64,000 nucleotides of DNA from contig NW_019775618.1 in assembly GCF_001039355.2 (NCBI RefSeq), forward strand, positions 76,908 to 140,907, written 5' to 3'. The position numbers were made by a program, and so were the translations under genes. The notes below the pieces were generated by a model. That model was not told the DNA's origin. It worked only from the letters and a program-made list of their open reading frames with translations, and ran no database searches. How positions within the stretch are numbered: the first letter of the stretch is position 1; each line of letters opens with the position of its first letter. Source of the stretch: Lingula anatina. Lineage: Eukaryota; Brachiopoda; Lingulata; Lingulida; Lingulidae. Of this stretch, positions 24,483-36,865 are shown in pieces.

Positions 24483-27183
24483 ATGTATCAGGAACAAGAT
24501 ATTGTGTGGGTGAAGATTCCACGTTATCCGTGGTGGCCTGCTGTGGTAAATAATTAACTCATTGTTTAATTGTGTGTAAATAAATTTACCCATGGAATAA
24601 ACCTTGTAGGAGGGAGTTCATGGCACCAGTAATCATAAAAAAACACAGACTTTTATTAAATAAAAACATGAATGTTGAGCCTCACTGGATTTTTTCTAAG
24701 ATATTATAGATAATTCTATGAGAAGCTTGCTAATTTTATAACCAAAATCACCTTGTATAAATCGTGTGTTTTAGAGCAGTTATGATACATCCATGTAACA
24801 CTTCCATCACATCCATGCTGATACTTCCTTTTATGAATATGTGATTAAAGTGAAAAGATTTTGATGACATGATTTAGGTGGTGAATGAGGATGACTGTCC
24901 ACTTGAAAACACTGGGAAACAGGTGCCCATTGCCTATGTCAAGTTTTTGGGTGAAGATGATCAGTTGTAAGTCAAAAACTACCCAGCATATAATATTATG
25001 TACCTTGAAAATAATGGTAGTTTTGTACAATTAGTCACAATTTTATTGATGAGACTGTAAAAGTGTAAGTATGTTTGTGGTATATATTTTTGTAAATGTG
25101 TTACATTCTGATTTCAGTGAAATTGTGAAAAATGAGAAGAATTTGAAGGATTTTAACTGTGCAGAAAAAGAGGGCTTGATCACTAAAGGCAAAGGTAATC
25201 AAATGTTGATAGTGCATTTTCAAATATGCTTACATGTTGTATGATATTTGTGGAACTTATTTTTAATAATTTTCCCACAAAATCTGGATAGATTGAGAAC
25301 ATTAAGATATGCCCATTTTTTTTTTAGGTAATAGTATATATAGCATACTTAGGTAATGATTTATCCATCTGTTAAGTTCCTGTTTATATATATTATTTAT
25401 TTATAGAAAGCTGAAAGGTGGTATTTTAGTGAGATAATGGTATGTAAAACATGATGACCAGAGTCACAGGTATTTACAAAAATGATGTCATACGTTTTAA
25501 AAATAGCATTAGACAAAGCAGGCGGAGACCATGGCATTGAGATGCGTCTCAAGTTTGACAAGGCTCTGAATCAAGTGGATAGACTACTAGGAAAACAGCC
25601 GAGTCATCCGGATCTGATAGTCCTGCCTGAGGTGAAAAATAATGTTGAGGAGGAGGAAGATGAAGAAGAAGAAGAAGAAGCTGCGGCTGATGGTCCAGAC
25701 GGCAAAGGAAGATCTAGATCAGTAAGAGTGTCCAAACTGAACAAACAAAAGGCTGCCCAACATCAACGATCTCAGTCATTGGCTGCTGCCAAAGAAAAAC
25801 TTGTTGGTAAAAAACCCAAGAAGAGAACACCAAAGAAACCAAAACCTCTAGCTGAAAGTATAGAGTTTGAATATGATAAAACTAGAGCTAACCCTAAGAA
25901 AAGTACTTTTTCTGTCCACAGTCCTGACATAAAAGGATCACCAAGCTCTGATTATACCTGTCATAATTGTGACTTTACAGTTAAAAGTCAGAACTTGATA
26001 ATCCAGCATATGAAATATTGCACAACACCAAAAAATAAAGGAGCCGGTGGAGCTTCTTTTTCAGTGAAGCCTAGTCCTAGCCTGGCTAACAGAACTAAGA
26101 ATAATACGCAGAAACAAACTCCACTTGCCTCCAGAGGCAGAAGAGTTGCAGGAAAGGTCTCGAATTTAGACTCGTATATTGAGAAAATTAAGGCGGCAAA
26201 GCTCCAGAAGAAAAAAGACTCTAAGATGAGTCAGGCAGGCACAACATCGGACCAAGCCACCAACGGGGATGCAGAGAGCAGTCAGGACAGCACAAATATG
26301 GCATCCACAAACATGTCTTCCGTACCAGAGTCTGTCGCCATTAAAAAAAAGTTGAAATATAACTGGAACAATGTAGCAGGCGAATCAGACACGCCTGAAA
26401 GTCAAACAGCTCTGGATAATGATGATGAACCGTCCACAGTGGACAGTCAAGAAATGGAAACAGATTCTTCTCCAGCACAAGGAAAAAAGAGGAAAACATC
26501 AGAAAGCAGTGACCTATCTATTGGTGAAAGACCAGCTAAGTCAAGCCGGGAGAGTCCTACTAGAGAATTAACCCCAGTCAAGGAGGAGAATGACGAGCAA
26601 GAGAAGAGGGACCAGGAAGTAGCCAAGGAGGTGGAGCAGGTGCTTGAGATGGACCCTAGTAAAGCCATGGATGACCTTGATAGAGCCATCAGCCTGGCGA
26701 ATGCCATCTCCAGTGAGATGCAGGCTCAAGAGAGCAAGAAGAGGTAAGGGACCATTCCCACAGATACTTGGATCAGTCTTACTCCCTGGGGAGTCTCACC
26801 AAAATTGCTAACAACTTAACCAACTTGAATCTCTGTAACGCCTAGTAAAACTGTAGGGGGTCATTATCTTTACCCACTAGCTGTTTTGGTAGGCGTTACA
26901 GAAATTTGAGCCAGTTAAGTTGATAGCAATTTAATGAGATTGTGCAGGGAGATAGACGGGTCCAGATGGATCAATCTAGGCATGGGAACCCAGTCTAAGA
27001 GAAACTGGGGTAGTGCTAGCAATTTTATTCTCTGAGCCACTTATTTGTCAATTTGTTTGCCAAATGGTTTGAATTTGACTAAAACAAGTCAAATGAAGCC
27101 CATTTTGTTTAGCCAATTTAAGTCAGTTTTATTATTGGCTAAATAGGCGAGTGTTAGTGCTACCACAGGGAAACATAATGACA

Positions 27184-27251
<68 letters not shown>

Positions 27252-29618
27252 CTGCTTCTTTGGGTAAATTGAATTACTGTGGCTCTTTTTTAAATTTTTA
27301 GTCAACATAAAATGATTTTGAATATGTGTATTCCTTCCTTTATTTATAAGTTTTGAAGATTTAAAAAAGAATGTTTCTTTTCAGTTCGTTTGATCCCAAT
27401 GTTGATGCCTCTGATTCTGATAATGATGAAGAATTACCTTCAGTTTTGTCTTCAAAGCTTGAAGAAAGTAAGTAATAATACAGGACATTAGATTTGGACT
27501 GCCTGAGATATTAGGAGTGGATAATACCAAGAATGATAAATTTAAATTGACTCCAGTCACTCTGGTTTGAGTGCTATGGAAATGGACCCCCACCAAAATC
27601 ATGTGAAAGCAGTGTGTATTATAGGTGACCTGGGGCTCTTGAATTAGTTTGAGAACAAATCATCTGCGTCTGTTGTACTAGTGACAGAAGGGATGGGAGG
27701 TGTTCTTGGACCCCAGTAATAACTTTGTGTATTTTTTTTTTTCAGCATGCCCTTTTGAAGTTAATGATGTTGTTTGGGTGAAGGTCCGAAATTATCCATT
27801 TTGGCCATGTGTGGTAAGTTTGGACAGAATTTCGATATTTCAATATTTTCTGTACATTGACATATTAAACTGTTAGACATGACTGAATGTTCTGAATTGC
27901 AGAGTAAAGTAGACTTAATGAATACAGAGTATAATGAAATACTTAATGACAGGTGGCTGTGAAAATGAGATATACTTGACAATTTTCACTATTTTTCACT
28001 TGGTCTTTTAAAACTCTTAATTCACATTCTTTCCCCTTTATTAAGTGGTTGCTACGGTATATACAGTATTGGGGGGGGGGGGGTATTAGTGGCAAACTTA
28101 CTTAAATCTCAGGAACCGTCCAGCTTGGAATTAAGTCCCATTTTATAGCCTCAAAACTGAATGAGAATTCCCTATTCATGAGTGATATTGCCAAAGAGAG
28201 CATTTTGGCGTATGTGCATTTTTATTTATGTGCTGATTAGAATATATCAGAGACAGAATGAAAAAGGTGAATGCTTTGAACTTGTCCGATAATTGGTATT
28301 GTGTTAAAATGATTTTATTTATAGATAAAGATCTAAATAATGTAATAGTTATAATGTTATAGTTCATAATCAAAGGGATTGTTTTCCTATGCATGGCTTG
28401 TGGTTGTAAAACTACACTCTCTCTGTTAATGGGGTGTTCAATCTTTGATGTGACATGGTCACTAGCGGTTAAAAAAATGACAAAGAGATAAAAGTACATG
28501 AAACATTGGTGATGTGCTAATGGATCATTAACAATGGAGTAAAAAATATCATGCATGACATTTAATATCTCCATGGGGATTGATTAATAATTTAATGTTC
28601 TAGTGGAACAGGTTATTGTAAAAAAAGGCTGTTATTTTAATATGTTTTGAATTGCATTAACCACTGAAGTGTGTCCCAGAGGGTTGATTTGGAACACTGA
28701 TTTTATACACACAGGGGTAGTTCAAAAAATTTCTCCCGCAAAAATTTATTAGTGACAATGTTCAGCAGTAATAGTAATTTGTATAAGCTACAAAACCATT
28801 AGGTGTGACATTCCAGATTTATGCTGCCTTGTTTTGTCTATTTCATCTGCTATTATGGCAGTGAGTATTTTTTAGGGGGAAAAGGATATTAAAAGATTTT
28901 GGACCAAGTTCTATCACTGTGCATAAGAAGGAGTAAATTGATTCTCAGGTCCAGTCTTTAAAAACTATACCCCCTCAAATAAAAGTTCTTTAATATTGTT
29001 ATTTTCTTTTGAGGTATCACCAAAACATGGTGGTCTAAGTTAATCATGATTTATATGGGACTGAGTTTTTTTATCTAGAAATTGTAGAAATAATGCAACC
29101 AAGTTAAGGGTTGGGCAGAGCAATGACATAGGAGAAGATTACTTTTTTTAGGAAAATTAGATTTTCGGTGAATATTCTGTGTAGGATAACTTTAGGTAAG
29201 TTTTTTTACACGTCCTGCACAAAATAAACTAACTTAATGGTCTGAGAATAAATTTTGTATTTATTTATTTATTTTTTAGATCAAGAGGCTATATCCTAAT
29301 GATCAGAAGAAGAAAAAAAGAGTAAAAAAAGTGTCCGTATTTTTCATTGGAGACAAAAAAAGGTATTTGATTTTGTGATTTGTTGCTTATATCTTTTTAA
29401 TCTGTCTTAGGTTTCATGTGATAAAAGAATGCAATTAAGTGTTTGTCTTACTTTGAAAAGTAACAACTTTTAAATGACCTTTCCTTTCAGTTTTGTAGTT
29501 TGTTACAATCCCAATAGGATCAAGCCTTTCCACGGTCCTAGGCATGAAGAGTATAAGGTATACCTTGGCATGCAAGTCACAAGCCTTAATTTAGGATCTT
29601 TGCTAGCTGAAAAATTCA

Positions 29619-29665
<47 letters not shown>

Positions 29666-29931
29666 TACATTTATTACAGTTATTGGAAAATATCTGCACT
29701 AATTTTAAGTGTATAATATGTCTTAGTGTATGTTTTTGCATGCAAGTTTGTTTTGAAATGAAACAAGGACACCTTCATCGTATTATTCACAGATGCAAGG
29801 ACTTCAGAGTGATCAGAAAGAGGGGTTTGAGGAAGCTTTGACTGCAGCTGAGGACTTCATCAGAAAGAGAGGACTGGGCCTGATAGAGCCAGGGATTGGA
29901 TACAGATATTTCTGTGACCCTGGTGAGAGGA

Positions 29932-29976
<45 letters not shown>

Positions 29977-30993
29977 ACATCAACAAAACAAAACATACAT
30001 TTNAGTTTTAATATGTTTTGAATTGCATTAACCACTGAAGTGTGTCCCAGAGGGTTGGTTTGGAACACTGATTTTATACACACAGGGGTAGTTCAAAAAA
30101 TTTCTCCCGCAAAAATTTATAAGTGACAATGTTCAGCAGTAATAGTAATTTGTATAAGCTACAAAACCATTAGGTGTGACATTCCAGATTTATCCTGCCT
30201 TGTTTTGTCCATTTCATCTGCTATTATGGCAGTAAGCATTTTTTAGGGGAAAAAGGATATTAAAAGAATTTGGACCAAGTTCTATCACTGTGCATAAAAA
30301 GGAGTAAATTGATTCTCAGGCCCAGTCTTTAAAAACTATACCCCCCTCAAATAAAAGTTCTTTAATATTGTCATTTTCTTTTGAAGTATCACCAAAACAT
30401 GGTGGTCTAAGTTAATCATGATTTATATGGGACTGAGTTTTTTTATTTAGAAATTGTAGAAATAATGCAACCAAGTTAAGGGTTGGGCAGAACAATGACA
30501 TAGGAGAAGATTACTTTTTTTAGGAAAATTAGATTGAATATTCTGTATAGGATAACTTAAAGTAAGTTTTTTTACACCTCCTGCACAAAATAAACTAACT
30601 TACTGGTCTGAGAATAAATTTTGTATTTATTTTTTAGATCAAGAGGCTATATCCTAATGATCAGAAGAAGAAAAAAAGAGTAAAAAAAGTGTCGGTATTT
30701 TTCATTGGAGACAAAAAGAGGTATTTGATTTTGTGATATGTTGCTTATTTATTTTTAAATCTGTCTTAGGCTTTATGTGAAAAAATAATGTGATTAAGTG
30801 ATTGTCTTACTTTGAAAAATATCAACTTTTAAATGAACTTTCCTTTCAGTTTTGGAGTTTGTTACAATCCCAATAGGATCAAGCCTTTCCACGGTCCTAG
30901 GCATGAAGAGTATAAGGTATACCTTGGCATGCAAGTCACAAGCCTTAATTTAGGATCTTTGCTAGCTGAAAAATTCAGTGTTAAACAAATCAA

Positions 30994-31030
<37 letters not shown>

Positions 31031-34000
31031 TTTATTACAGTTATTGGAAAATATCTGCACTAATTTTAAGTGTATAATATGTCTTAGTGTATGTTTGTGC
31101 ATACAAGTTTGTTTTGAAATGAAATAAGGACACCTTCATATTATTCACAGATGCAAGGACTTCAGAGTGATCAGAAAGAGAGGTTTGAGGAAGCTTTGAC
31201 TGCAGCTGAGGACTTCATCAGAAAGCGAGGACTGGGCCTGATAGAGCCAGGGATTGGATACAGATATTTCTGTGACCCTGGTGAGGGGAATATAGTTTGT
31301 GCATTGGCCATTCTTTGAGCTGAAGATGGCTTTAAGATCTTTTCCAAAAGCTAGATATAATTATTTTGACCAATTTGCAAGTTTGACACCAGACTGAAGT
31401 TGTAAGCTGAGGTAGAGAAAATTTCCTAGAGTAGTCCCAGTAAGACAACCATCACATGCAATGTTAAATAATGAAATATTTGTTACCATGATGTGGCTTT
31501 TGACAAGTATTTACAGGAATTCAGACTAACTTGATTCATCCATCTTCCAAACTAGTGTCACAGTAGCATATTTGGCATTATGAATATAAAGATGTTATTT
31601 GGTCTTCTTTTGTCACCCCCTATGCACAGTGAGGCACTATTGTTCCTCAGACATATAACCCCTCTGTTACCAGTTTCTGACTTTTATGTCATTGTTCCTT
31701 ATGTTTGATTAATTGATTTTCCAGATTATGACTCTCCCGTGCAAGAGGATGAACTCAGAGACAGCAGCCCAGAGAAAGATATGGTACCAGAAAGGAGTAA
31801 GTTAATCTGCCATATTACAAGTAAACTTGGCGTGTGTGTTGTGGGAAATGAAATATGTGTTATTTATGTATATATTCCTACTAAACCCACAGACTGCTAA
31901 ACCTTAGATCAGTATCTCAATATATACAACTAGCAGCACAAGCAAAAAATGCCCATCACATTTCTTAATCTGTATATGCTAATACAAAAGTATCTACTAT
32001 ATTAATTATTTATTTATTTATTTTGTATTTCTTATACCATGTAAACAAACAGTATCATAAAAAGCAGCATAGGCGGCCAACAGTGTAAACATGTTACATT
32101 ATAAACTGAATAAATTATTATTAAGCCTTCAGTGACAAATGTGGTATCATGCTGATGACTCTGAACCCTGTGCCTATTTTAACAGAATGTTAATAACTGT
32201 GGATTTGCTTGTTACATATTCATTAAAGTACCCAGCAGCTTTCATGAGTCGTTTGAATGGTTTTGTAGTTTCAAGTGAATCCTATTTAAAGTTACTGGTG
32301 TATTATCCATTCATTAACTTTGATATATAATACTTATATTTTTGAAATATTTATTATAAGTATTTTACTTTATTTTTTTAGCTGAAAGTGTTGCCAAATC
32401 AACCGATGAAGAATCTGTTGAGACAGAAGAAGAGGAAACACCTGTTAGCCAACAAGAGAAGCAGGCTATGGATTCAGAGTGAGCACTGAAATATTTGCAT
32501 TTTCACTTCACTAACTGATAGCTCTTTTGCATTGGAAATAATTTTTTTATATCAATTAAGATTTGCTTAAATTAAAACTAGAAGAAAACTCATAGTTTGA
32601 AGTAGTTTTTTATGTATGTTATATCCTTGTGTTAAAAAGAGAAAAATGTAAATTTGAAAATGATTATATTCTTTGTCCACAGGTTGAAGAGAAACGAGAA
32701 AAACTTAAAACTTATAGAATTCATCAAATCTGATACCATGAAAGTGAGGATCCTTTTTATTTCCTTTGAATATGATAAAAAAGATTTAAGGCAATTAAAA
32801 GTGACTTTTTTAAACAGTGTTATAAAAACTTATAAATAATACAGCACTGGGTTATGCTGCATAATAATGAAAAATAACTCTTCAATTTACTTGCCTTCAA
32901 GAAATTGTAAAAGTAGTAGCTCACTATTTTATTTTAAATGTTCTTCCAATTACATTGAAGATTTAGCTTTTAAATTTTAATTTTATTGAAAATCATTCTT
33001 GCTAGGAATATCTGACCAAAATTTATCATGGAGAAAAGCAATGTGATAGACACGAACAGCACAAAAAATGTGACAGTCAGAGACAGAAGATGAAACGGCA
33101 AGGTACCGGACCAATAACTGACGAGGATCAGGTACAGACGTGATCTTTAATGTCATAATATGTATCATAAGGCCAAAGTGCAAAAAACTTTATCAATAGA
33201 AAAAAAATTGATAAGATTAATTAATTGGCTATGAAAGTGATCAAATTTCATTTTTTTTTTTTACTTCAAATTTTTGTACTCTTTGATGTCACAGTGATTT
33301 AGAACATTCCTATTTTTTTTTTCTTTTTTATTTTGGTGGTAAATAGAATAACACTGTTTGCAGTATTCATTCTACAATTATCATATCGAGAAATGTTGGA
33401 TATTTTGTAGCTTGAAGAAATCCACCACTGTTTGAGTTCTCTATACAGATCAGTTAGTGGTTCAGACAAACTGGATGACTACTCTCTCAGTTATGTCATG
33501 GATGTTTGGCTGGTAGAGGTAAGACAAGTTGATAGACTTGAGGAAATTTCACTTTAGATTTTTGCTATTTTGCTGAGGATTTATGACAAAAATAGCTGAA
33601 CACAAGGGTCCAGTTTCATCAATATTGGATAGATATAATTACTCATTGGTGAAAATAGATAGCTAATCAAGAGGATATCCATGTTTCCTCAACATAGGAC
33701 ACCACTATCCAGCATTGATGAAAAACAGGCCCAAAGCATTTAGAACAAAAAGTATTAAGAAGTGAGTGCAAAATATTGTTCTGTGTTTATCTACCGATTT
33801 TAATGCAGAGGTGATTTTTTTACTTCATTAATTATCAAAAAACATATGAATGAAGTTTTGTAACTGTATCACGCCTTAACTGAGTGCTATACACATTTTA
33901 AATGTATTGAATGGAATCTTTCAGGCCATCATCTATGCTCTGATCAAAGTGAAGGGTTACAACAGGGGCAGGGCGGAGGAGATGTTTAAGAAGGGAGCGT

Positions 34001-34095
34001 GGATCTACAAGGCAGAGAAGGTACTGGAACACAAGATGATGTTGGAAACTACACACAAGGAAGAAGATGAGGAGGAGGAAGGTAATACAGACTAG
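24483..34095 (+). CDS. PWWP3A: PWWP3A/MUM1 (EXPAND1)-like chromatin protein
   Basis: Fifteen exons: 24483-24545, 24878-24966, 25118-25194, 25507-26743, 27385-27467, 27746-27813, 29280-29362, 29491-29557, 29793-29922, 31725-31796, 32382-32478, 32683-32743, 33006-33131, 33411-33518 and 33925-34095. All junctions are GT-AG with matching phases, giving 843 residues. The order is an N-terminal PWWP-like module (IVWVKIPRYPWWPAVV), an acidic and lysine-rich linker, a C-x2-C-x12-H-x3-C zinc finger near residues 226-245, a second PWWP (VVWVKVRNYPFWPCVV), then the MUM1-type C-terminal domain (QLEEIHHCL...YVMDVWLVEAIIYAL). Human MUM1 binds nucleosomes and takes part in the DNA-damage response; that role is inferred here. 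Exons 7-9 appear again at 30638-31280, the other allele. The last exon may instead splice at GAAG|GTAATA into 34852, giving a slightly different C-terminus. Confidence 0.85.
26744..26999. mobile_element. MITE/foldback family A, copy 2
   Basis: Begins at the exon 4 donor as TAAGGGACCATTCCCACAG and ends GGGAACCCAGTCTAAGA. The left half (CTCCCTGGGGAGTCTCACC, ACTTAACCAACTTGAAT, TAACGCCTAG) is mirrored by the right half (TAGGCGTTACAGAAATT, CCAGTTAAGTTGATAGC). Related copies are at 211 and 44052. Confidence 0.7.
27005..27168. mobile_element. MITE family B, copy 3 (opposite orientation)
   Basis: Ends CTGGGGTAGTGCTAGCA and TGTTAGTGCTACCACAG are inverted complements. The interior is the reverse complement of 12331-12505. 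It directly follows the family A element. Confidence 0.7.
27186..27249 (+). repeat. (TA)n microsatellite
   Basis: An uninterrupted run of about 32 TA units in PWWP3A intron 4. Confidence 0.95.
28635..29935 (+). repeat. Haplotig block 2a with PWWP3A exons 7-9
   Basis: Matches 30006-31293 with small differences (for example exon 8 begins SFVVCYN here and SFGVCYN there; exon 9 has KEGFEEA against KERFEEA). The copy breaks off in a run of 41 T's (29935-29975) just before the N at 30003. Confidence 0.85.
29627..29662 (+). repeat. (TC)n microsatellite, allelic length variant
   Basis: About 36 bp here, against about 26 bp at 30994-31019, where it is followed by (CA)n. Confidence 0.8.
30003..30003. 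other. Single-N assembly join 2
   Basis: Right of the N, from 30006, the sequence restarts at the equivalent of 28635, inside PWWP3A intron 6. Confidence 0.9.
30006..31293 (+). repeat. Haplotig block 2b with PWWP3A exons 7-9 (30638-30720, 30850-30916, 31151-31280)
   Basis: Second copy of the block; it continues correctly into exon 10. The three exons sum to 280 nt, not a multiple of three, so using both copies would break the frame. Confidence 0.85.
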
Positions 34096-34293
34096 ATATG
34101 GCTGTATTTACCAGACTGAGTATGGCATATAAGGATGAGGGAGCCAATACAGACTAGATATAGCTTTATTTACCAGCATGGTATATAAGAATGAGGAGGA
34201 AGGTAATACAGACTAGATATGGTTTTATTTACTAGTTTTGTATATAAGTAGGAGAAGGGAGCCAAAACAGGCTAGTAATGACTTTATAAGATC
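34072..34293 (+). repeat. Tandem repeat of about 60 bp spanning the PWWP3A stop codon
   Basis: Four imperfect units start at 34072, 34137, 34193 and 34252. Each has an acidic-codon purine block (GAGGAGGAAGGT or GAGGGAGCC), then AATACAGACTAG or a close variant, then TTTATTTAC and GTATATAAG. The annotated TAG stop is the TAG of unit 1. Confidence 0.75.
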
Positions 34294-36036
34294 AATATGA
34301 TATGTGTTACTGGAGAAATCGGAGTGAAACTTGGGTGAAACTTGATGTTTGCATAGATTTCACTTAGTAAAAGTCGGAATATGCATTGCAGTCAGTGGCA
34401 ACTCCGTTTTTAAGTTCGAAAATTGCTTATGAAATGAAGCCCATAACTTTATGTGTGAAATGAAATGTGGGTTATGCTTGATTTATGTATAATTTGTTAA
34501 TTATAATATAAGTAGGGGAAGGATGCATTTTGGATAGCATAGTAATTTTTTTGTTAAAAAATGACATGGTGCCTTATGATTCAGTAGTTATATAGAAGAC
34601 GACAAGAAATTACTGAGGATATCTTTACAAGCAATATTGTGCCACTGTGTTTGGATATATAGAAAGGACAGCTTTATATGAGAGGTCTTTAGAAGACTAG
34701 TCATTGAATATTGGTTTTTATATAGGTGTACATATATCTTGTTGTAAAGCCACGTCTTTGTGAGGAACAGTGCATTTATACCAGTTGTTGTAATGTGATG
34801 ACCTGAATTTTTTTCCCACTTTTAATCAGAGTTAATGTTTTTATTTGCAGGTGTAATGTAGAGTTAAGCATTGAAATATTGTGTAAAACACACTAATTAT
34901 ACAATTTATTTCATGTGTTAAATAAAACAGGAATGTATTTATTCAAGTACTAGTATAGGTCTAGTTATATAGATCATAAGTTATTGTTTTTGATGTTTAT
35001 GTGAATATCAAGACATTTTGCAAGTTTTTAAATTTCCTGCTACTTGTTACCAATTTTTGATATTGCTGGGAAACAAAAACCAGTGTTAGTCCTTTGATTT
35101 GGCAACCAGTGCTGCTAGAAAAAAAATCATTTTCATTTTGTTCATAGTTTATCTGGCTTTCCTCTGTAAACTTGACTGTTTAAGTGGGGAGACTTTGTGG
35201 GGAGACTGTCTTAAAAATAACATTTAAAAAAGAAGTAAATAAATAAGAGCTGCACAAATTTTGATTTATGGGAATTTGATTGGCAGAGCAAATGGTTCTA
35301 AAACAAACTTTTTATTGCAAGTGCTTCATTCTTGAAGGAATTAAAAATTGGGAAAAATAACATAGTGCATGTAATTATTTGTATGTCTTATTATACAGGA
35401 TGCTGTTTAAATATTTAGTAAGAGCACCAGATATATTTACCTTAATATAAAATAATATTTTACCTAAAAGAAATGAGCATTATTTGTAAATAACTGTTGT
35501 TATCCACTGTTTTCCCAGGTAAACTGTTAAACTATTAAATACCCATGTATAAGAGTCCAGAGCTGATGCAGTGAATTGGAAATAACTGCATAACTGCTAC
35601 TGTGTTGATGTGTCTCTGTTCACTCTTCGTTCCCACTTGATAGCTTCTTGCAAAATAAACATCCAGATATTGGAAATGAAACCAAAAATGAAGTATTTAT
35701 TTAGTTGTACATGTTGCTAATGTTGATGAAGTGAAGAACAAAACCATGATATAAATAAGACTGTTGCTTGGTTGTTTGTGTTTAAAATAGAAACTGACTA
35801 GCATTATATTAAGAAAATGTATGTAGGATATTAAAATTTTTCTCATCTGTTGCACATAGTATCTTTAGAAAAAAATTGTGTGTTGGAATGAATAATTGCT
35901 GCAGAGTTCATTCAGAAGAATTATTTCACTCAGTTATTGTCAGATTATTGATGACATACTAAATGCGTTGCCAATGTGTAGATATTCCCCCATCTATTTC
36001 TTGTATGTTATCCCATTTATTGTGTAAAAGTTCTGT

Positions 36037-36042
36037 AATAAA
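36037..36042 (+). terminator. Candidate distal polyadenylation signal of PWWP3A-like gene
   Basis: AATAAA followed by a T-rich stretch. Another AATAAA at 34921-34926 could serve as a proximal site. The sequence between 34300 and 36040 holds no other gene and is probably 3' UTR. Confidence 0.4.
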
Positions 36043-36865
36043 ACATTTTTGCTTGAAAAATTTCTTTCATATACCTTAGTTGACAGACAATATTTATGCA
36101 AATATGGTAATGACTCCACTTTTTCATTTGGAAAAAATTATTAAGCTTTCAGATACATTATTTTATAATCACAAAAATTATATATCTGTGTAGCATTTGT
36201 GGTTCTTTTACTGCATAGACCAGAATTATAGAGTAGCCCGCTTTTATTATGATTATCATGTATTTTATTTATTATAATTATTTCTTTTTGCTACCACTCA
36301 ATAGGAATGTTCTAATTTTAAGAAATTATGCTTTAAAAATTACAGGATCTGTAAAATTCATAATTTTCCCCACAATGAAAAAGACTGAGAAATTACCATG
36401 TTGCATGCATCATTATTTCAGCAGACTATATCAAATGAAGATATCAATTGTTGGCCAAGAGAGTTCAATATCTGTTGATAATAGGACTAGATAATCACAG
36501 CTGTACAGGTACTGACCAACTCTGCAAACTGACACTAAAAATTTTAATCAGTAAATGTTCCCAAATTCTTGGGACAAATGAATGTATGTTATCTTTAATA
36601 TTGTATATACTTATATAATTAGTAAATGTTACTGTAATAACATTCCGATTCATTTAGCTTCGAGAAGTGAAACGAAGAAATGGCAGTCCTCCATTTATAT
36701 TCTGTCGCACACAGTTGCATCAGGTTTGGTCTCAGTTGATTGATACATTTACTTTTCTCTTTACTAAGTTTTTTTTTTTTTTTACAAAAAGTGCCCCTCA
36801 AAAAGTCTACAAATATTATCCCTCGGGTTTTTATATGGGAGAGAAAATGGCAACAAACTGACATG

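Noticed and set aside
25482-25506. ATG at 25482 as the start of a separate 421-residue single-exon gene
   Set aside because: The bases before 25507 are intron; the AAAATAG acceptor joins in phase to the upstream PWWP-coding exons.
28176-28574. Minus-strand 132-residue frame in PWWP3A intron 6
   Set aside because: Composition is that of random AT-rich sequence with no motif; it lies wholly in an intron with no sign of conservation.
29280-31280. Tandem exon duplication for alternative splicing in PWWP3A
   Set aside because: The copies are joined by a single N, flanking introns are copied too, and using both breaks the frame; allelic duplication of the assembly explains it better.
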